DNA of 64,000 nt from Ruegeria aquimaris (GCF_025751555.1 NZ_JAOWLB010000002.1:62001-126000), one strand, 5' to 3'. Positions 43,943-53,128 are shown, counted from the first letter of the stretch. The notes: a model not told the origin generated them from the letters alone. Translations and numbers: made by a program.

Positions 43943-44359
43943 TCAGATCGACATGTCCTGCAAATCCCAGACCTCGGTCAGCGACCGCTCGCCGACCCGG
44001 ATCAGCCGGAACAGCACCGCGCTGGTCGCGACCGGATCGCCATTGTCCACCGCGTCCGTCACGCTGCGGGCCACCCGGGCCAGCGCCACCATGCCGATCT
44101 GTTCCGCAATCGCGATCAGCGAGCGCGCGCATTTGCGCAGGCTCCGCCAGTCGCCCTGGCGCCAGTGCCGCTCACAATGCGACAGGCGCACCGCCAGTTC
44201 CTCGATGGCGCGACAGACCACATCCTCGGCCCCCGCGTCGCCCAATTGCCGATAAAGCCCGCCCAGACGCTCCGGGTCCAGGCGCACAGATTCGCTCTGT
44301 ACAAGCGTCACGATCTTTTCCACCACAGTCTCACCCAATCTTTCGTGCCCCCACGACAC
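43943..44359 (-). CDS. helical hypothetical protein, HPt-like
   Basis: A 138-residue, mainly helical protein with a GTG start at 44359 (a second GTG near residue 12 is possible). The segment RSLRKCARSLIAIAEQIGMV resembles the phosphotransfer helix of HPt domains, but the His position carries Cys or Arg. Length and helix spacing also fit a degenerate HPt or four-helix bundle. I cannot name it with confidence. It precedes the aminopeptidase gene on the same strand and diverges from the carbonic anhydrase gene. Confidence 0.55.
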   Translation of the reverse strand: MSWGHERLGETVVEKIVTLVQSESVRLDPERLGGLYRQLGDAGAEDVVCRAIEELAVRLSHCERHWRQGDWRSLRKCARSLIAIAEQIGMVALARVARSVTDAVDNGDPVATSAVLFRLIRVGERSLTEVWDLQDMSI

Positions 44360-44481
44360 GCCTCACACCGTGGTCCAAAAGAGGTTTGCAAAAGGTTGCG
44401 GCTGCGACATGAAATATCTCGAATTTTCTGTCAAACTGGCCTAAAGCCACCTGCAACCCAAGACCAGACAGGAAGACCCTG

Positions 44482-45132
44482 ATGAAACGCGCCCGCCCCC
44501 TGCCCAGCTATCTGGTACAACGCTACCACGGCTGGAAAGCGACGACCTATGCCGAGAACCAAGTCTGGTACCGGCGGCTGGCCAGCGAGGGACAGCGCCC
44601 GCGCGCCATGGTGATCTCGTGCTGCGACAGCCGGGTGCACGTGACCTCGATCTTCGGCGCCGATCAGGGCGAGTTCTTCATCCACCGCAACGTCGCCAAC
44701 CTGGTGCCGCCCTACCTGCCCGACGGCGATCACCACGGCACCAGCGCGGCGGTGGAATATGCGGTCACCGTGCTGAAGGTGGCGCATCTGATCGTGCTCG
44801 GCCATTCGCAATGCGGCGGGGTCAAGGGCTGCCTCGACATGTGCAAGGGCCACGCACCGCAGCTGGAGGTCAAGGAAAGCTTCGTCGGCCGCTGGATGGA
44901 TATCCTCAAGCCGAAATACGAACACGTGGCCGCGATCGCCGACGAGGACGAACAGGTGCGCCAGCTGGAAAAACACGCGGTCGTGGCCTCGCTGGAAAAC
45001 CTGATGACCTTCCCCTTCATCACGTCGGCGGTCGACGACGGCACCCTCAGCCTGCATGGCCTCTGGACCGATATCGGCGAAGGCGGGCTGCAATGCTTCG
45101 ACCCGGCCGCCGACAGGTTCGTACCGGTCTGA
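44482..45132 (+). CDS. beta-class carbonic anhydrase
   Basis: A 216-residue zinc enzyme interconverting carbon dioxide and bicarbonate. Zinc ligands are Cys47 (SCCDSRVH), His108 and Cys111 (LGHSQCGGV), with the Asp-Arg pair D49/R51. FFIHRNVANLVPPY is a typical beta-class stretch. CAGGAAG lies before the ATG. A dyad CGGTCTG-ATC-CAGACCG (45125-45141) covers its stop codon, and a smaller one, CGGATC-TGAC-GATCCG, lies at 45162-45177; neither has a T tract. Confidence 0.95.
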   Translation: MKRARPLPSYLVQRYHGWKATTYAENQVWYRRLASEGQRPRAMVISCCDSRVHVTSIFGADQGEFFIHRNVANLVPPYLPDGDHHGTSAAVEYAVTVLKVAHLIVLGHSQCGGVKGCLDMCKGHAPQLEVKESFVGRWMDILKPKYEHVAAIADEDEQVRQLEKHAVVASLENLMTFPFITSAVDDGTLSLHGLWTDIGEGGLQCFDPAADRFVPV

Positions 45133-45277
45133 TCCAGACCGCATGCGCTCCCGCCTGCCGCCGGATCTGACGATCCGCGGCCGTTGGGCCGGGCGCCGCT
45201 GACGCGGCGGGCGACAGGCCGCGCCCGTCCATCCAGATACCGGGACGGTCCGGCACCGTTCGCGAGCCCGCGTCGTT

Positions 45278-46183
45278 TCAGTCCAGCACGTGGTCGACCG
45301 GCTCCAGCCGGGGCGGGGCGGGGCGCCCCAATGCGTGACACACCGCGATTTCCATCACCCGGCACATCGCCCTGAGCGGTATTCCGTTGGGTTGATCCCG
45401 AAACGGATGCTCCAACTCGTGCGTCACCTCGGCCAGGCCGAAAAACACATAGGCCACGACCGCGGCCACCAGGGGCTCGAACCAGCCGGCGCTGTCCAGC
45501 AGCGCAAAGGGAAGCAGCCCACAATAGAGATAGGTGGCACGCCAGACCAGCAGCGAATAGACAAAGGGAAGCGGCGTGGTCATCAGCCGTTCGTTCCCGG
45601 CCTGTGCCGCCGGAAAACAGGCCAGCCGTTCGGCCAGCGCCCGTTGCCCCCAGCCGTCGATTCGCCCGCCTTCGGCCATCTCGCGCAACCGGTCGGCCAC
45701 CGCGCGCAGGGCGGCATCGGGCGGATTTCCATCCCGCAGCAGCGCCTGCGCCGTCTCCGCGCCGACCCAGCGCGAGACGTCTTCCTCAACCCGGTCACCG
45801 CGCAACTGCGCCCGATGCAGGTGATGAAAGGCCAGGATATGGTCGAGGACAAAGGCTTCGTCCGCTCCCTTGCCGGTGAATATCCGCAGCTCCTGCGCCA
45901 GGCTGCGCAGGTCGGCCACCATCTTGCCCCAGAGCTTGCGCGCCTCCCACCAGCGGTCATAGGCGGCATTGTTGCGGAACCCAAGGAACAGCGACAGCGA
46001 CAGGCCAAAAACGCCCATCACCGCAATCGAGACATGCGGCATCGCGATCAGGTAGCGGTCGATCAGCAGAACCGCCAGCGCCCAGAGAGTCGCGGCAGCG
46101 ATATTCGGCAGGATGCGCGGCACCACCGACCCCTTGAGGATCAGGAAAACATCGCGACGCCTGGGTGTATCGCGGACGATCAC
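45278..46183 (-). CDS. bestrophin-family membrane channel
   Basis: A 301-residue protein of the bestrophin/UPF0187 family. FLGFRNNAAYDRWWEARKLWG is diagnostic, and RGSVVPRILP-type (LKGSVVPRILPNIAAATLW) begins helix 1. HELEHPFRDQPNGIPL near the C-terminus is also typical. Bacterial members form pentameric ion channels in the inner membrane. The GTG at 46183 is chosen because it overlaps the zapE stop (GTGA, 4 nt) and gives the family start VIVRDTP; a GTG-less extension to 46195 adds only MGAG. Confidence 0.88.
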   Translation of the reverse strand: MIVRDTPRRRDVFLILKGSVVPRILPNIAAATLWALAVLLIDRYLIAMPHVSIAVMGVFGLSLSLFLGFRNNAAYDRWWEARKLWGKMVADLRSLAQELRIFTGKGADEAFVLDHILAFHHLHRAQLRGDRVEEDVSRWVGAETAQALLRDGNPPDAALRAVADRLREMAEGGRIDGWGQRALAERLACFPAAQAGNERLMTTPLPFVYSLLVWRATYLYCGLLPFALLDSAGWFEPLVAAVVAYVFFGLAEVTHELEHPFRDQPNGIPLRAMCRVMEIAVCHALGRPAPPRLEPVDHVLD

Positions 46184-47244
46184 GCCCGCCCCCAATCCTT
46201 GTCCTGCATCTCGCGCAGGCGCGAGGCGGTGCGTTCGAATTCGAACGTGCCCTCGCCCTCGACATAGAGCATCTCCGGCTCGGCCGCCGCCGAACAGATC
46301 AACCGCACCCGCGCCTCGTAAAGCGCGTCGATCAGGGTCACGAACCGCTTGGCTTCGTTGAAATTGTTGCGGCTCAGGCGCGGGATGTCTTCCAGCACCA
46401 GAACCTTGACCGCCTCGGCGATAGCCAGGTAATCGCCCGGTCCCAGCATCCGCCCGCAGAGGTCATAGAAGCTGGCCCGCCCGATCCCGTTGCGAAATGC
46501 CGGCAGCTCCACGTCGCGGCCCTTGACCTTCAGGATCAGCGGCCCGCCCGCACCGCCCGTCAGATCGCGCCAGATCGCCGCGATCTCGCCCCGCGCCGCC
46601 GGGCCGATGGGCGTGAAGTAGACCCGCGCGCCCTCCAGCCGGTTCTGCCGGTAATCGGTGGGCGAGATCATCTCCCACACCCGCATCCGCTCCTTGATCA
46701 GCTCGATGAAGGGCAGGAACAGCTGTCGGTTCAGCCCGTCCTTGTACAGATCGTCCGGCACCCGGTTCGAGGTGGTCACCACCACCACCCCCGCCGCAAA
46801 CAGCGCCTCGAACAGGCGCCCCACGATCATCGCGTCGGTGATATCGGTGATCTGCATCTCGTCAAAGGCCAGCACCTTGACCGAGCGGATCACCGCATCG
46901 GCGACAGGGGCCAGCGCATCGGCCACGCCCTTGGCGCGCGCCTCGTGCATGCCCGCGTGGATTTCCTGCATGAAGGCATGGAAATGCACCCGGCGCACCG
47001 GCACCGTATCGCCCAGCGCCTCGACAAACAGATCCATCAGCATCGACTTGCCGCGCCCGACCCCGCCCCACAGGTACACCCCCCGGGGCGGCGGCGGCGC
47101 CTTGCGGAACAACCCGCGTTTTACCGGGGTGCTCAGCGCTTCGTAAATCCGGTCGAACTCGGCCAGCGCCGCTTCTTGTGCGGTATCGGCATGCAAGGTG
47201 CCCTCGGCCACACGGGCGGCGTAAAGATCGGAAACAGCGGTCAT
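46180..47244 (-). CDS. zapE: cell division ATPase ZapE (AFG1-like)
   Basis: A 354-residue AFG1-family P-loop ATPase. Walker A is WGGVGRGKSMLMD (Lys66) and Walker B is VLAFDEMQITD. VHFHAFMQEIH and TSNRVPDDLYKDGLNR are characteristic. In E. coli ZapE binds FtsZ and supports division under stress; in mitochondria AFG1 handles respiratory proteins. The ATG at 47244 fits the family; the open frame upstream is antisense to the MFS gene. It is coupled to the bestrophin gene. Confidence 0.92.
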   Translation of the reverse strand: MTAVSDLYAARVAEGTLHADTAQEAALAEFDRIYEALSTPVKRGLFRKAPPPPRGVYLWGGVGRGKSMLMDLFVEALGDTVPVRRVHFHAFMQEIHAGMHEARAKGVADALAPVADAVIRSVKVLAFDEMQITDITDAMIVGRLFEALFAAGVVVVTTSNRVPDDLYKDGLNRQLFLPFIELIKERMRVWEMISPTDYRQNRLEGARVYFTPIGPAARGEIAAIWRDLTGGAGGPLILKVKGRDVELPAFRNGIGRASFYDLCGRMLGPGDYLAIAEAVKVLVLEDIPRLSRNNFNEAKRFVTLIDALYEARVRLICSAAAEPEMLYVEGEGTFEFERTASRLREMQDKDWGRA

Positions 47245-47395
47245 TTTGCAGCCATACCCAACCTGCCCGGCCTTGAAAAGCGGCGCCTTTTCACCGCTCG
47301 CATCAATTTTCGTTAATGATGCCCGCAAAACTCCTGAATTGACGCCGCCGCGTTTGGACTTAGGGTCCGCCAGACAAGAATACCGGAGACCGCCA

Positions 47396-48631
47396 ATGGA
47401 CCGTTCGGCCCGCCTGATCAATCCGATCCTGATCGTCAGCTGCGTCATCATCACCGTCAGCTTTGCGGTGCGCGCCTCCTTCGGCGTGTTCCAGATCCCG
47501 ATTGCAGAAGAGTTCGGCTGGCTGCGCTCGGATTTCTCGCTGGCCATCGCCATCCAGAACCTTGCCTGGGGCATCGGCCAGCCGATCTTTGGCGCCATCT
47601 CGGAAAAGATCGGCGACCGCAAGGCGATCTTCCTCGGCGCGCTCCTTTATGCTGGCGGCATGGTGCTCAGCGCCTGGTCGACCACACCGCTCGAACATCA
47701 GATCTATGCCTGGGCGGTGGGGTTCGGCATCGCGGGCACCGGCTTTGGCGTGATCCTCGCGGTAGTTGCGCGGGCCTCAAGCGACGAGAACCGCTCAATG
47801 AGCCTCGCCCTCATCACCGCCGCAGGCAGCGTGGGCCAGGTGATCGGCGCACCGACGGCGGAATGGCTGCTGACCTTCCTGCCCTGGCAACAGGTGTTCA
47901 TCGTCTTTGCGGTGGCGGTCCTGGCGCTGGTCCTGACCCTGCCGATGCTGCGCGCGCCCGAACCGGCCAGCAAGGCCGAGCTGCAAGAGAGCATGGGCCA
48001 GATCCTGGCCCGCGCCTTTCGCGACCCGTCCTATACGCTGATCTTTCTGGGCTTTTTCAGCTGCGGCTATCAGCTCTCGTTCATCACCGCGCATTTCCCA
48101 GCCTTCGTGACCGAGATGTGTGGCCCGATCCTGCCCGGCGGCGTGCTGCACTCGATGGGGATCACCACCACCTCGGCGCTTGGCGCGGTGGCCATCTCGC
48201 TGGTGGGGCTGGCCAATATCGCAGGCACCCTGACGGCGGGCTGGGCGGGCAAGCATTTCCCCAAGAAATACCTGCTTGCCTGTATCTACACCGCCCGGAC
48301 CGTGATCGGGGCGGTGTTCATCCTGCTGCCGATCACGCCGCTGTCGGTGATCCTCTTTTCGGTAGCGATGGGCTCGCTCTGGCTTGCCACCGTGCCGCTG
48401 ACCTCGGGCCTTGTCGCGCATCTCTACGGGCTGCGCTACATGGGCACGCTCTATGGCATCATCTTCCTCAGCCACCAGTTGGGCGGGTTCCTCGGCGTCT
48501 GGCTCGGCGGGCGGATGTACGACCTTTACGGCGATTACACCATGGTCTGGTGGATCGGAGTCGGCGTCGGCGCCTTCAGCGCCATCGTCCACCTGCCGAT
48601 CCGCGAGAACCGCGCGGCAGTTCCGGCCTAA
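47396..48631 (+). CDS. MFS transporter (monocarboxylate/oxalate-type)
   Basis: A 411-residue major facilitator with 12 membrane helices. VSFAVRASFGVFQIPIAEEF and WGIGQPIFGAISEKIGDRKA show the loop 2-3 motif, and GSVGQVIGAPTAEWLL the fifth helix. The RASFGVF start recalls the NarK-unlike monocarboxylate/oxalate-formate subfamily. The substrate is unknown. CCGGAG lies before the ATG. It is divergent from zapE (151 bp) and its stop overlaps the stop of the small gene on the other strand. Confidence 0.88.
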   Translation: MDRSARLINPILIVSCVIITVSFAVRASFGVFQIPIAEEFGWLRSDFSLAIAIQNLAWGIGQPIFGAISEKIGDRKAIFLGALLYAGGMVLSAWSTTPLEHQIYAWAVGFGIAGTGFGVILAVVARASSDENRSMSLALITAAGSVGQVIGAPTAEWLLTFLPWQQVFIVFAVAVLALVLTLPMLRAPEPASKAELQESMGQILARAFRDPSYTLIFLGFFSCGYQLSFITAHFPAFVTEMCGPILPGGVLHSMGITTTSALGAVAISLVGLANIAGTLTAGWAGKHFPKKYLLACIYTARTVIGAVFILLPITPLSVILFSVAMGSLWLATVPLTSGLVAHLYGLRYMGTLYGIIFLSHQLGGFLGVWLGGRMYDLYGDYTMVWWIGVGVGAFSAIVHLPIRENRAAVPA

Positions 48632-48855
48632 CCCCGGATCAGCGGCGCCTTGCGCGCCGCCTCCCACTCTGCGCGCGGATCGTCCAGCCCCGCATCCCGC
48701 CGCAACCTGGGCGACAGTTGCTCTGCACCCGACGCGGGGCGCAACAGCGCCCCGAAGCCGCCCAACACCCGGCGGCCCAAGCCCCGGAACACTCCGGCGA
48801 CATGCCGGGGTGAAACCTGAACAACGATGCCCGTCCGATGATCCAGATGTGCCAT
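48628..48855 (-). CDS. small basic hypothetical protein, 75 aa
   Basis: The ATG at 48855 has a strong GGAGG six bases before it, so this is probably a real gene. The protein is basic (VFRGLGRRVLGGFGALLRP), and ends with LSPRLRRDAGLDDPRAEW. The RRDAGLDD part recalls the end of DUF1127 proteins (RDIGL), but the match is weak. It diverges from a LysR-type gene 103 bp away, which may regulate it. Confidence 0.55.
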   Translation of the reverse strand: MAHLDHRTGIVVQVSPRHVAGVFRGLGRRVLGGFGALLRPASGAEQLSPRLRRDAGLDDPRAEWEAARKAPLIRG

Positions 48856-48958
48856 GTCAAACCTCCGTCGATGACCTGACCCCATCTTGCGCCCGTCCGG
48901 CGCGGCCGCTCAAACGCCGTTCCTTGACAGCCATTGTTCCAAAAAGTCACAAAGGGTC

Positions 48959-49837
48959 ATGTCCCGCACCCTGCCCCCGCTGAATGCCCTGCGCGCCTTC
49001 GAGGCGGCAGGCAGGCTGGGCAGCTTCACCCGGGCCGCCGCCGAGCTGAACGTGTCGCATTCCGCCATATCACGGCATGTCCGCGGGCTGGAGGAGCGGC
49101 TCAACGTCCATCTCTTTCGCACCCGTAACGCCGGCGTCGAACTCACCGATCAGGGCCGCGCCTATCTGGCGCAGATCACCCCGGCCTTTGATCTCATCGC
49201 CGAGGCGACCGAGGCGCTCTCGGTCCCGCCCCAGGGCACGGTGACGCTGACCACCGAAAGCACCATCGCCCAGAAATGGCTGGTTCCCCGGTTGGGCAGG
49301 CTCCGGGCGTTGCACCCCGATATCAGTCTCGAAATCTCTGTCAGCACCCAGGTCATGGATATCGAGGCGCATGATTTCGACATCGGCCTGCGCTACCTGC
49401 GATCCGACCCGCCGCAGGGCTATGACCTCCTGCTGCCCTCCATGGTCCGCGCCTATGCCGCGCCCGATTTCGCACCGATGACGGATGGCCAGCTCGATCT
49501 CGCCGCGCTGGCCCATGGCCCGCTGATCGAGGAAGCGACCTTCCGCCTCTGGCCCGCCTGGTTCGAACAGGCCGGGCTGGCCGAGCTTCCCCCGCTCGAC
49601 CTGCCCCATCCGCTCAGCGCGCTTCTGGCGATCCAGTCGGCGGTCTCGGGCCTCGGCGCCGTGCTCATGGACGAAAACCTGTGCGAACCCGAACGCCGCT
49701 CGGGCGCACTGGTCGCGCTTGCGCCGGTGGCGCTACGCTTCGGCGGCTATTACCTTGCCGTCAACAGCCGCGCTCAGCGGCGCAAACCGGTGCGCGCGGT
49801 GCGCCAATGGCTGATCGACGAGGCGGCAGAAGCCTGA
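48959..49837 (+). CDS. LysR-type regulator (GcvA-like)
   Basis: A 292-residue LysR protein. The helix-turn-helix is LGSFTRAAAELNVSHSAISR (about 19-38), after PPLNALRAFEAAGR, typical of the GcvA group. The effector domain starts near residue 92 (GTVTLTTESTIAQKWLVPRL). The ATG at 48959 gives the standard start. It diverges from the 75-residue gene and converges on an ornithine-cyclodeaminase-family gene. Its target is unknown; the small divergent gene is the first candidate. Confidence 0.9.
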   Translation: MSRTLPPLNALRAFEAAGRLGSFTRAAAELNVSHSAISRHVRGLEERLNVHLFRTRNAGVELTDQGRAYLAQITPAFDLIAEATEALSVPPQGTVTLTTESTIAQKWLVPRLGRLRALHPDISLEISVSTQVMDIEAHDFDIGLRYLRSDPPQGYDLLLPSMVRAYAAPDFAPMTDGQLDLAALAHGPLIEEATFRLWPAWFEQAGLAELPPLDLPHPLSALLAIQSAVSGLGAVLMDENLCEPERRSGALVALAPVALRFGGYYLAVNSRAQRRKPVRAVRQWLIDEAAEA

Positions 49838-49876
49838 CAATCGCTTTCCCGACTGGCCGTCAGACGGACAGGCAGA

Positions 49877-50791
49877 TCACCCCTGACCCTGCCATTTGTC
49901 CAGGATATAACGGCTGGTCATCAGGTCCAGATGCGCCCCGCCACCATTCTTGAACAGCGTGATGTCGTCCCGGCCCGCCTTGAACGCGTCCAGCTCGTAG
50001 AAATCGGCCAGCACGTCCTTGCGCGCGATCACCCCATCGGCCAGCGGCATCATCAGCTCGCCGATGTGGTTCACGGTGGTGTCGAAACTGTCGACAAAGA
50101 TGCGCGCGCGGCGCATCGCCTCGTCATCGGCCTCGCGCATGTCGGGCCGATAGGCGCCGATCAGGTTCAGGTGCTGACCCGGGCGCAGCCATTCGCCGCG
50201 AATGACCGGTTCGCTCGACATGGTGGCGGTGACGACGATGTCGGCCCGGTTCACCGCCTGCGCCAGATCGTCGACCACCTCCAACCCGTCATACCGCGCC
50301 GCCACCTCCTCGGCCTTCGACCGGGTGCGGTTCCACATCTTCAGGGCCGCCTTGGGGAACCCGGCCCCAAACGCCTCGCACAGCGACAGGCCCACGGTAC
50401 CCGCGCCCACCACCAGCACCTCGCGCGCGTCGGGGTCGGCCAGCCGCAGCGCCGCCAGCAGGCTGTCGCCCGCCGTCTTCCACTTGGTCACCAGGTGGAA
50501 ATCGACCAGAGCCGACAGCGCCCCGTCGTGGTCGCTATAGAGGTTCACCGCCCCGTTGATCATCGGATCGCCCCGCTCGGGGTTGCGCGGAAAGATATTG
50601 GCGGTCTTGACGGCAATCCCCAGCCCGTCGATCCAGGCCGACCGCGTCAGCATCGTGTCGGGATCGCGATACAGGAACGTATCGCCGATCTGCGCCTTGG
50701 GCAGGCTATGCCCATCGGCCAGCGCCCGCGTCAGTTCCAGCCAGTCCAGCTTGGCCTCGCCCTCGGCAAAAGGAATATGGATAATGCTCAT
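49877..50791 (-). CDS. ornithine cyclodeaminase/mu-crystallin family protein (first)
   Basis: A 304-residue protein. VVGAGTVGLSLCEAF is the NAD(P)-binding loop, and IAVKTANIFPRNPERGDPM and SALVDFHLVTKWKTAGDSL carry substrate-site residues. Members include ornithine cyclodeaminase and ketimine reductases such as pyrroline-2-carboxylate reductase. The substrate cannot be fixed. Its ATG overlaps the HAD gene stop by 4 nt. Together with the EamA carrier and HAD phosphatase genes it forms a three-gene operon, which hints at handling of one amino acid or amine. Confidence 0.85.
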   Translation of the reverse strand: MSIIHIPFAEGEAKLDWLELTRALADGHSLPKAQIGDTFLYRDPDTMLTRSAWIDGLGIAVKTANIFPRNPERGDPMINGAVNLYSDHDGALSALVDFHLVTKWKTAGDSLLAALRLADPDAREVLVVGAGTVGLSLCEAFGAGFPKAALKMWNRTRSKAEEVAARYDGLEVVDDLAQAVNRADIVVTATMSSEPVIRGEWLRPGQHLNLIGAYRPDMREADDEAMRRARIFVDSFDTTVNHIGELMMPLADGVIARKDVLADFYELDAFKAGRDDITLFKNGGGAHLDLMTSRYILDKWQGQG

Positions 50792-51408
50792 GCGGCCTCT
50801 CCTTCGGTCAATAACCCCTCGGCCACCAGGCGCGCGGCCCAGCCCTCGGGTCCCGTGAAATGATGCACCTGCCAGCCACGGACGCGGGCGGTGTCGATAT
50901 TCTCGGCCCGGTCATCGGCAAATAGCAACCGCTCCGGCGCCAGCCCGCAATCGGCCTCGACCGCGGCATAGATCGGCGCATGCGGCTTCACCATCCGCAT
51001 CCGGCCCGAGACATAGGCCCGGTCGAACTCGGTCAGGAACGGATAGACCGTGCAGGCATAGTCGAAATTCTGAACCCCGAAATTGGTCAGCGCAAAAACC
51101 GGCACGCCCTTGCTCCTCAGCGCCCGCATCAGGCGCACAGAATGCGGGATCTCGGGCGTAGCCAGCTCGATCCAGCTGTCATGCCAGGCCCGGATCTCGT
51201 CGCGCCAGCCGGGATACTTCTCGGCCCAGTCATAGATCGTGTCGGTGAAATGATGGCCCTGATCCACCAGGTCGTTCATCCCGTGCAGGTCCACTTCGGC
51301 AAACATCGCCTGCCGCCGCGCCGCGCCGATGGTGCGGTCGTAATAGCGCTCGGGTTGCCATTCGATCAGCACATTGCCGATGTCGAAAATGACGGCCTCG
51401 ATGGTCAT
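50788..51408 (-). CDS. HAD-superfamily hydrolase (YihX-like)
   Basis: A 206-residue HAD-IA protein. The nucleophile motif reads VIFDIGNVLIEW, the FDxGNVL form of the YihX/haloacid-dehalogenase-like branch in which the second Asp is missing. Motif II is ALTNFG, the Lys is in VKPHAPIY, and LFADDRAENIDTA is motif III. The ATG at 51408 is chosen because it begins at the first strand; the extension to 51501 overlaps the carrier gene. It may dephosphorylate or dehalogenate a small metabolite. Confidence 0.85.
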   Translation of the reverse strand: MTIEAVIFDIGNVLIEWQPERYYDRTIGAARRQAMFAEVDLHGMNDLVDQGHHFTDTIYDWAEKYPGWRDEIRAWHDSWIELATPEIPHSVRLMRALRSKGVPVFALTNFGVQNFDYACTVYPFLTEFDRAYVSGRMRMVKPHAPIYAAVEADCGLAPERLLFADDRAENIDTARVRGWQVHHFTGPEGWAARLVAEGLLTEGEAA

Positions 51409-51418
51409 GACACATTCC

Positions 51419-52381
51419 TCAACTCTGCGACCTGGGACGCGGACGGCTCGGGGTACGGCCACGCCGTGTCTCGCGCCAGACTGAAACAAGACCGGCGCCA
51501 ATGATCAACCCGGAACCGACCCAGACCTCGGCACCCGGCCATTCGCCAAAGATCAGCACGCCCCAGAGCACCGCCATCGGCATGGTGATATATTCGAACG
51601 GCGCCACCAGCCCCGCCTCGCACAGCCGATAGGCCTGCGCCGTCAGATAGCCGCCAACCGACCCCACGACCCCCATCGCCAGGAAATACTTCCAGTGCTC
51701 CGGTGCGGGCCAGCGCCATTCCCGCAGGATGAAATCCAGCGCCGCGCTGTCGCCCTTGGCAAACCGTCCGTCACCCAGCGTCAGCCCCACCAGCGCGCTT
51801 ACCACAAGAAAGGCCAGCAAGGGGTAGAAGGTCAACGTCGCCCCCCGATCCGCGCCGCCCGCCCGGCGCGTCAGCACATGCAGCGTGGCATAACCGCAGG
51901 CGCCCAACAGCGGCAGCACCGCCGCCGGCTGGAACGCCTCGGTTCCCGGCCGCATGATCACCAGCACACCCAGGAAGCCCGCAAACACCGCGCCCCAGCG
52001 CCACGGCCCCACCCGCTCGCGCAGGAACAGCACCGACAAGGCGGTCACGATCAGCGGCGTGGCAAAGGCGATCGCCACCGCCTCGGCCAGCGGCATCACC
52101 GCCAGCCCGGTAAAGAAAAACAGATTGGCGCAGAGCACCGCGAAACTGCGCGCCATATGCAGGCGCGGCTGCCGGGTGCGCAACACCTGCACCCCGCCCT
52201 CCAGCGGCACGAACACAGCCAGCAACACGACCATCGCCACCACCGAGCGGATCAGCACCATCTGGTAGAGCGGATAGTCCCCGGAAAAGAACTTGAACAC
52301 CACGTCGATGACGGAAAAGCAGATCCCGGCGCCCATTGCCGCCAACAGGCCCAGCACGTTCACCCTGACCTCGCCACTCAT
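51419..52381 (-). CDS. EamA/DMT-family transporter
   Basis: A 320-residue protein with ten membrane helices in two EamA repeats (about 15-145 and 160-300). GICFSVIDVVFKFFSGDYPL and PLIVTALSVLFLRERVGPWRW are typical. Members usually export amino acids or related metabolites. The ATG at 52381 follows GGGAG. It is the first gene of an operon with the HAD and ornithine-cyclodeaminase-family genes (10-bp gap, then a 4-nt overlap). Confidence 0.88.
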   Translation of the reverse strand: MSGEVRVNVLGLLAAMGAGICFSVIDVVFKFFSGDYPLYQMVLIRSVVAMVVLLAVFVPLEGGVQVLRTRQPRLHMARSFAVLCANLFFFTGLAVMPLAEAVAIAFATPLIVTALSVLFLRERVGPWRWGAVFAGFLGVLVIMRPGTEAFQPAAVLPLLGACGYATLHVLTRRAGGADRGATLTFYPLLAFLVVSALVGLTLGDGRFAKGDSAALDFILREWRWPAPEHWKYFLAMGVVGSVGGYLTAQAYRLCEAGLVAPFEYITMPMAVLWGVLIFGEWPGAEVWVGSGLIIGAGLVSVWRETRRGRTPSRPRPRSQS

Positions 52382-52468
52382 CCGCCCGCTCCCTTGCCTG
52401 CCCGCCAATCCCTGTCCCAAAAGACCGGCAGGGACAAGCGCAGAACCTGGGCGAACCGAACCGCATCT

Positions 52469-52515
52469 GCTTCTTTCTGGTTGCAAATACTCAAAAACGC
52501 GAGGCAAAGCCTCGC
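52469..52515 (-). repeat. Roseobacter-type palindromic intergenic repeat, copy 2
   Basis: On the minus strand a hairpin GCGAGGC-TTT-GCCTCGC is followed by GAGTATTT, then ACCAGAAAGAAGC. The last two blocks match copy 1 (20375-20440). The hairpin with the TTTTT that follows it may also terminate the GFA-family gene that ends at 52538. Confidence 0.65.
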
Positions 52516-52537
52516 ACCTCCCCGGTCTCACAAGGGG

Positions 52538-53002
52538 TCAGGCCCGGTCCGGGCGATGCTCCTGTCGCAGCATCTCGATCAGCGCATCGGCATCCTGCCC
52601 GGTCAGTTTCGGCAGCTCTTCGCAGACATGGTACCAGGGCAGTTGCGTATCGGCATAGATATGCCGCGTCATACTGGCCTCTGCAGGGCGGTCCAGACTG
52701 CCCACCGTGACATTCGTCAACCAGTCATCCTCGGCCCGCAACGCCTGCCAGACGATGCGCGACCCGCATTCGGCGCAAAAGCCGCGCTTGCCATCGCCCG
52801 AGGACACGTAATAGCGCGGCTCCTCCCCAAGGTAGCGCAACGTGCCCGCCTTGATCAGCACCGTGATCTCGGCGGGCTGACCGGTACTGCGCTGGCAGAT
52901 CGTGCAATGGCAGATATACCCGTTATGCAGGAAAACCTCCGCCTCGTACCTGATCCTGCCGCACAGGCAGCCGCCAGTCACATGTGTGGCTTGGTGTTCC
53001 AT
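52538..53002 (-). CDS. GFA (CENP-V) zinc-binding family protein
   Basis: A 154-residue protein. The zinc motifs are GGCLCGRIRY, CHCTICQRSTG and FCAECGSRI, typical of the GFA family. The family was named after glutathione-dependent formaldehyde-activating enzyme; most members have unknown substrates, some being glutathione-conjugate lyases. The ATG at 53002 is chosen because the family begins just before the first Cys motif; an upstream Met at 53032 is possible. Confidence 0.88.
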   Translation of the reverse strand: MEHQATHVTGGCLCGRIRYEAEVFLHNGYICHCTICQRSTGQPAEITVLIKAGTLRYLGEEPRYYVSSGDGKRGFCAECGSRIVWQALRAEDDWLTNVTVGSLDRPAEASMTRHIYADTQLPWYHVCEELPKLTGQDADALIEMLRQEHRPDRA

Positions 53003-53128
53003 GTACCGCTTCTCCCAAAGGGTCCGCGACATGCGTCGCAGGATACCCGCAGCCTAGCACGAACCACGGATTCCAGCGCGGGGCAATTCGTGCCGACTGC
53101 CGCTTTCCGGGCGCGGCACGCGCATCCC

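Noticed and set aside
48924-48952. TTGACA promoter for the LysR gene
   Set aside because: The -35 box is perfect but the -10 box at 17-base spacing (TCACAA) is poor and the leader would be almost absent.
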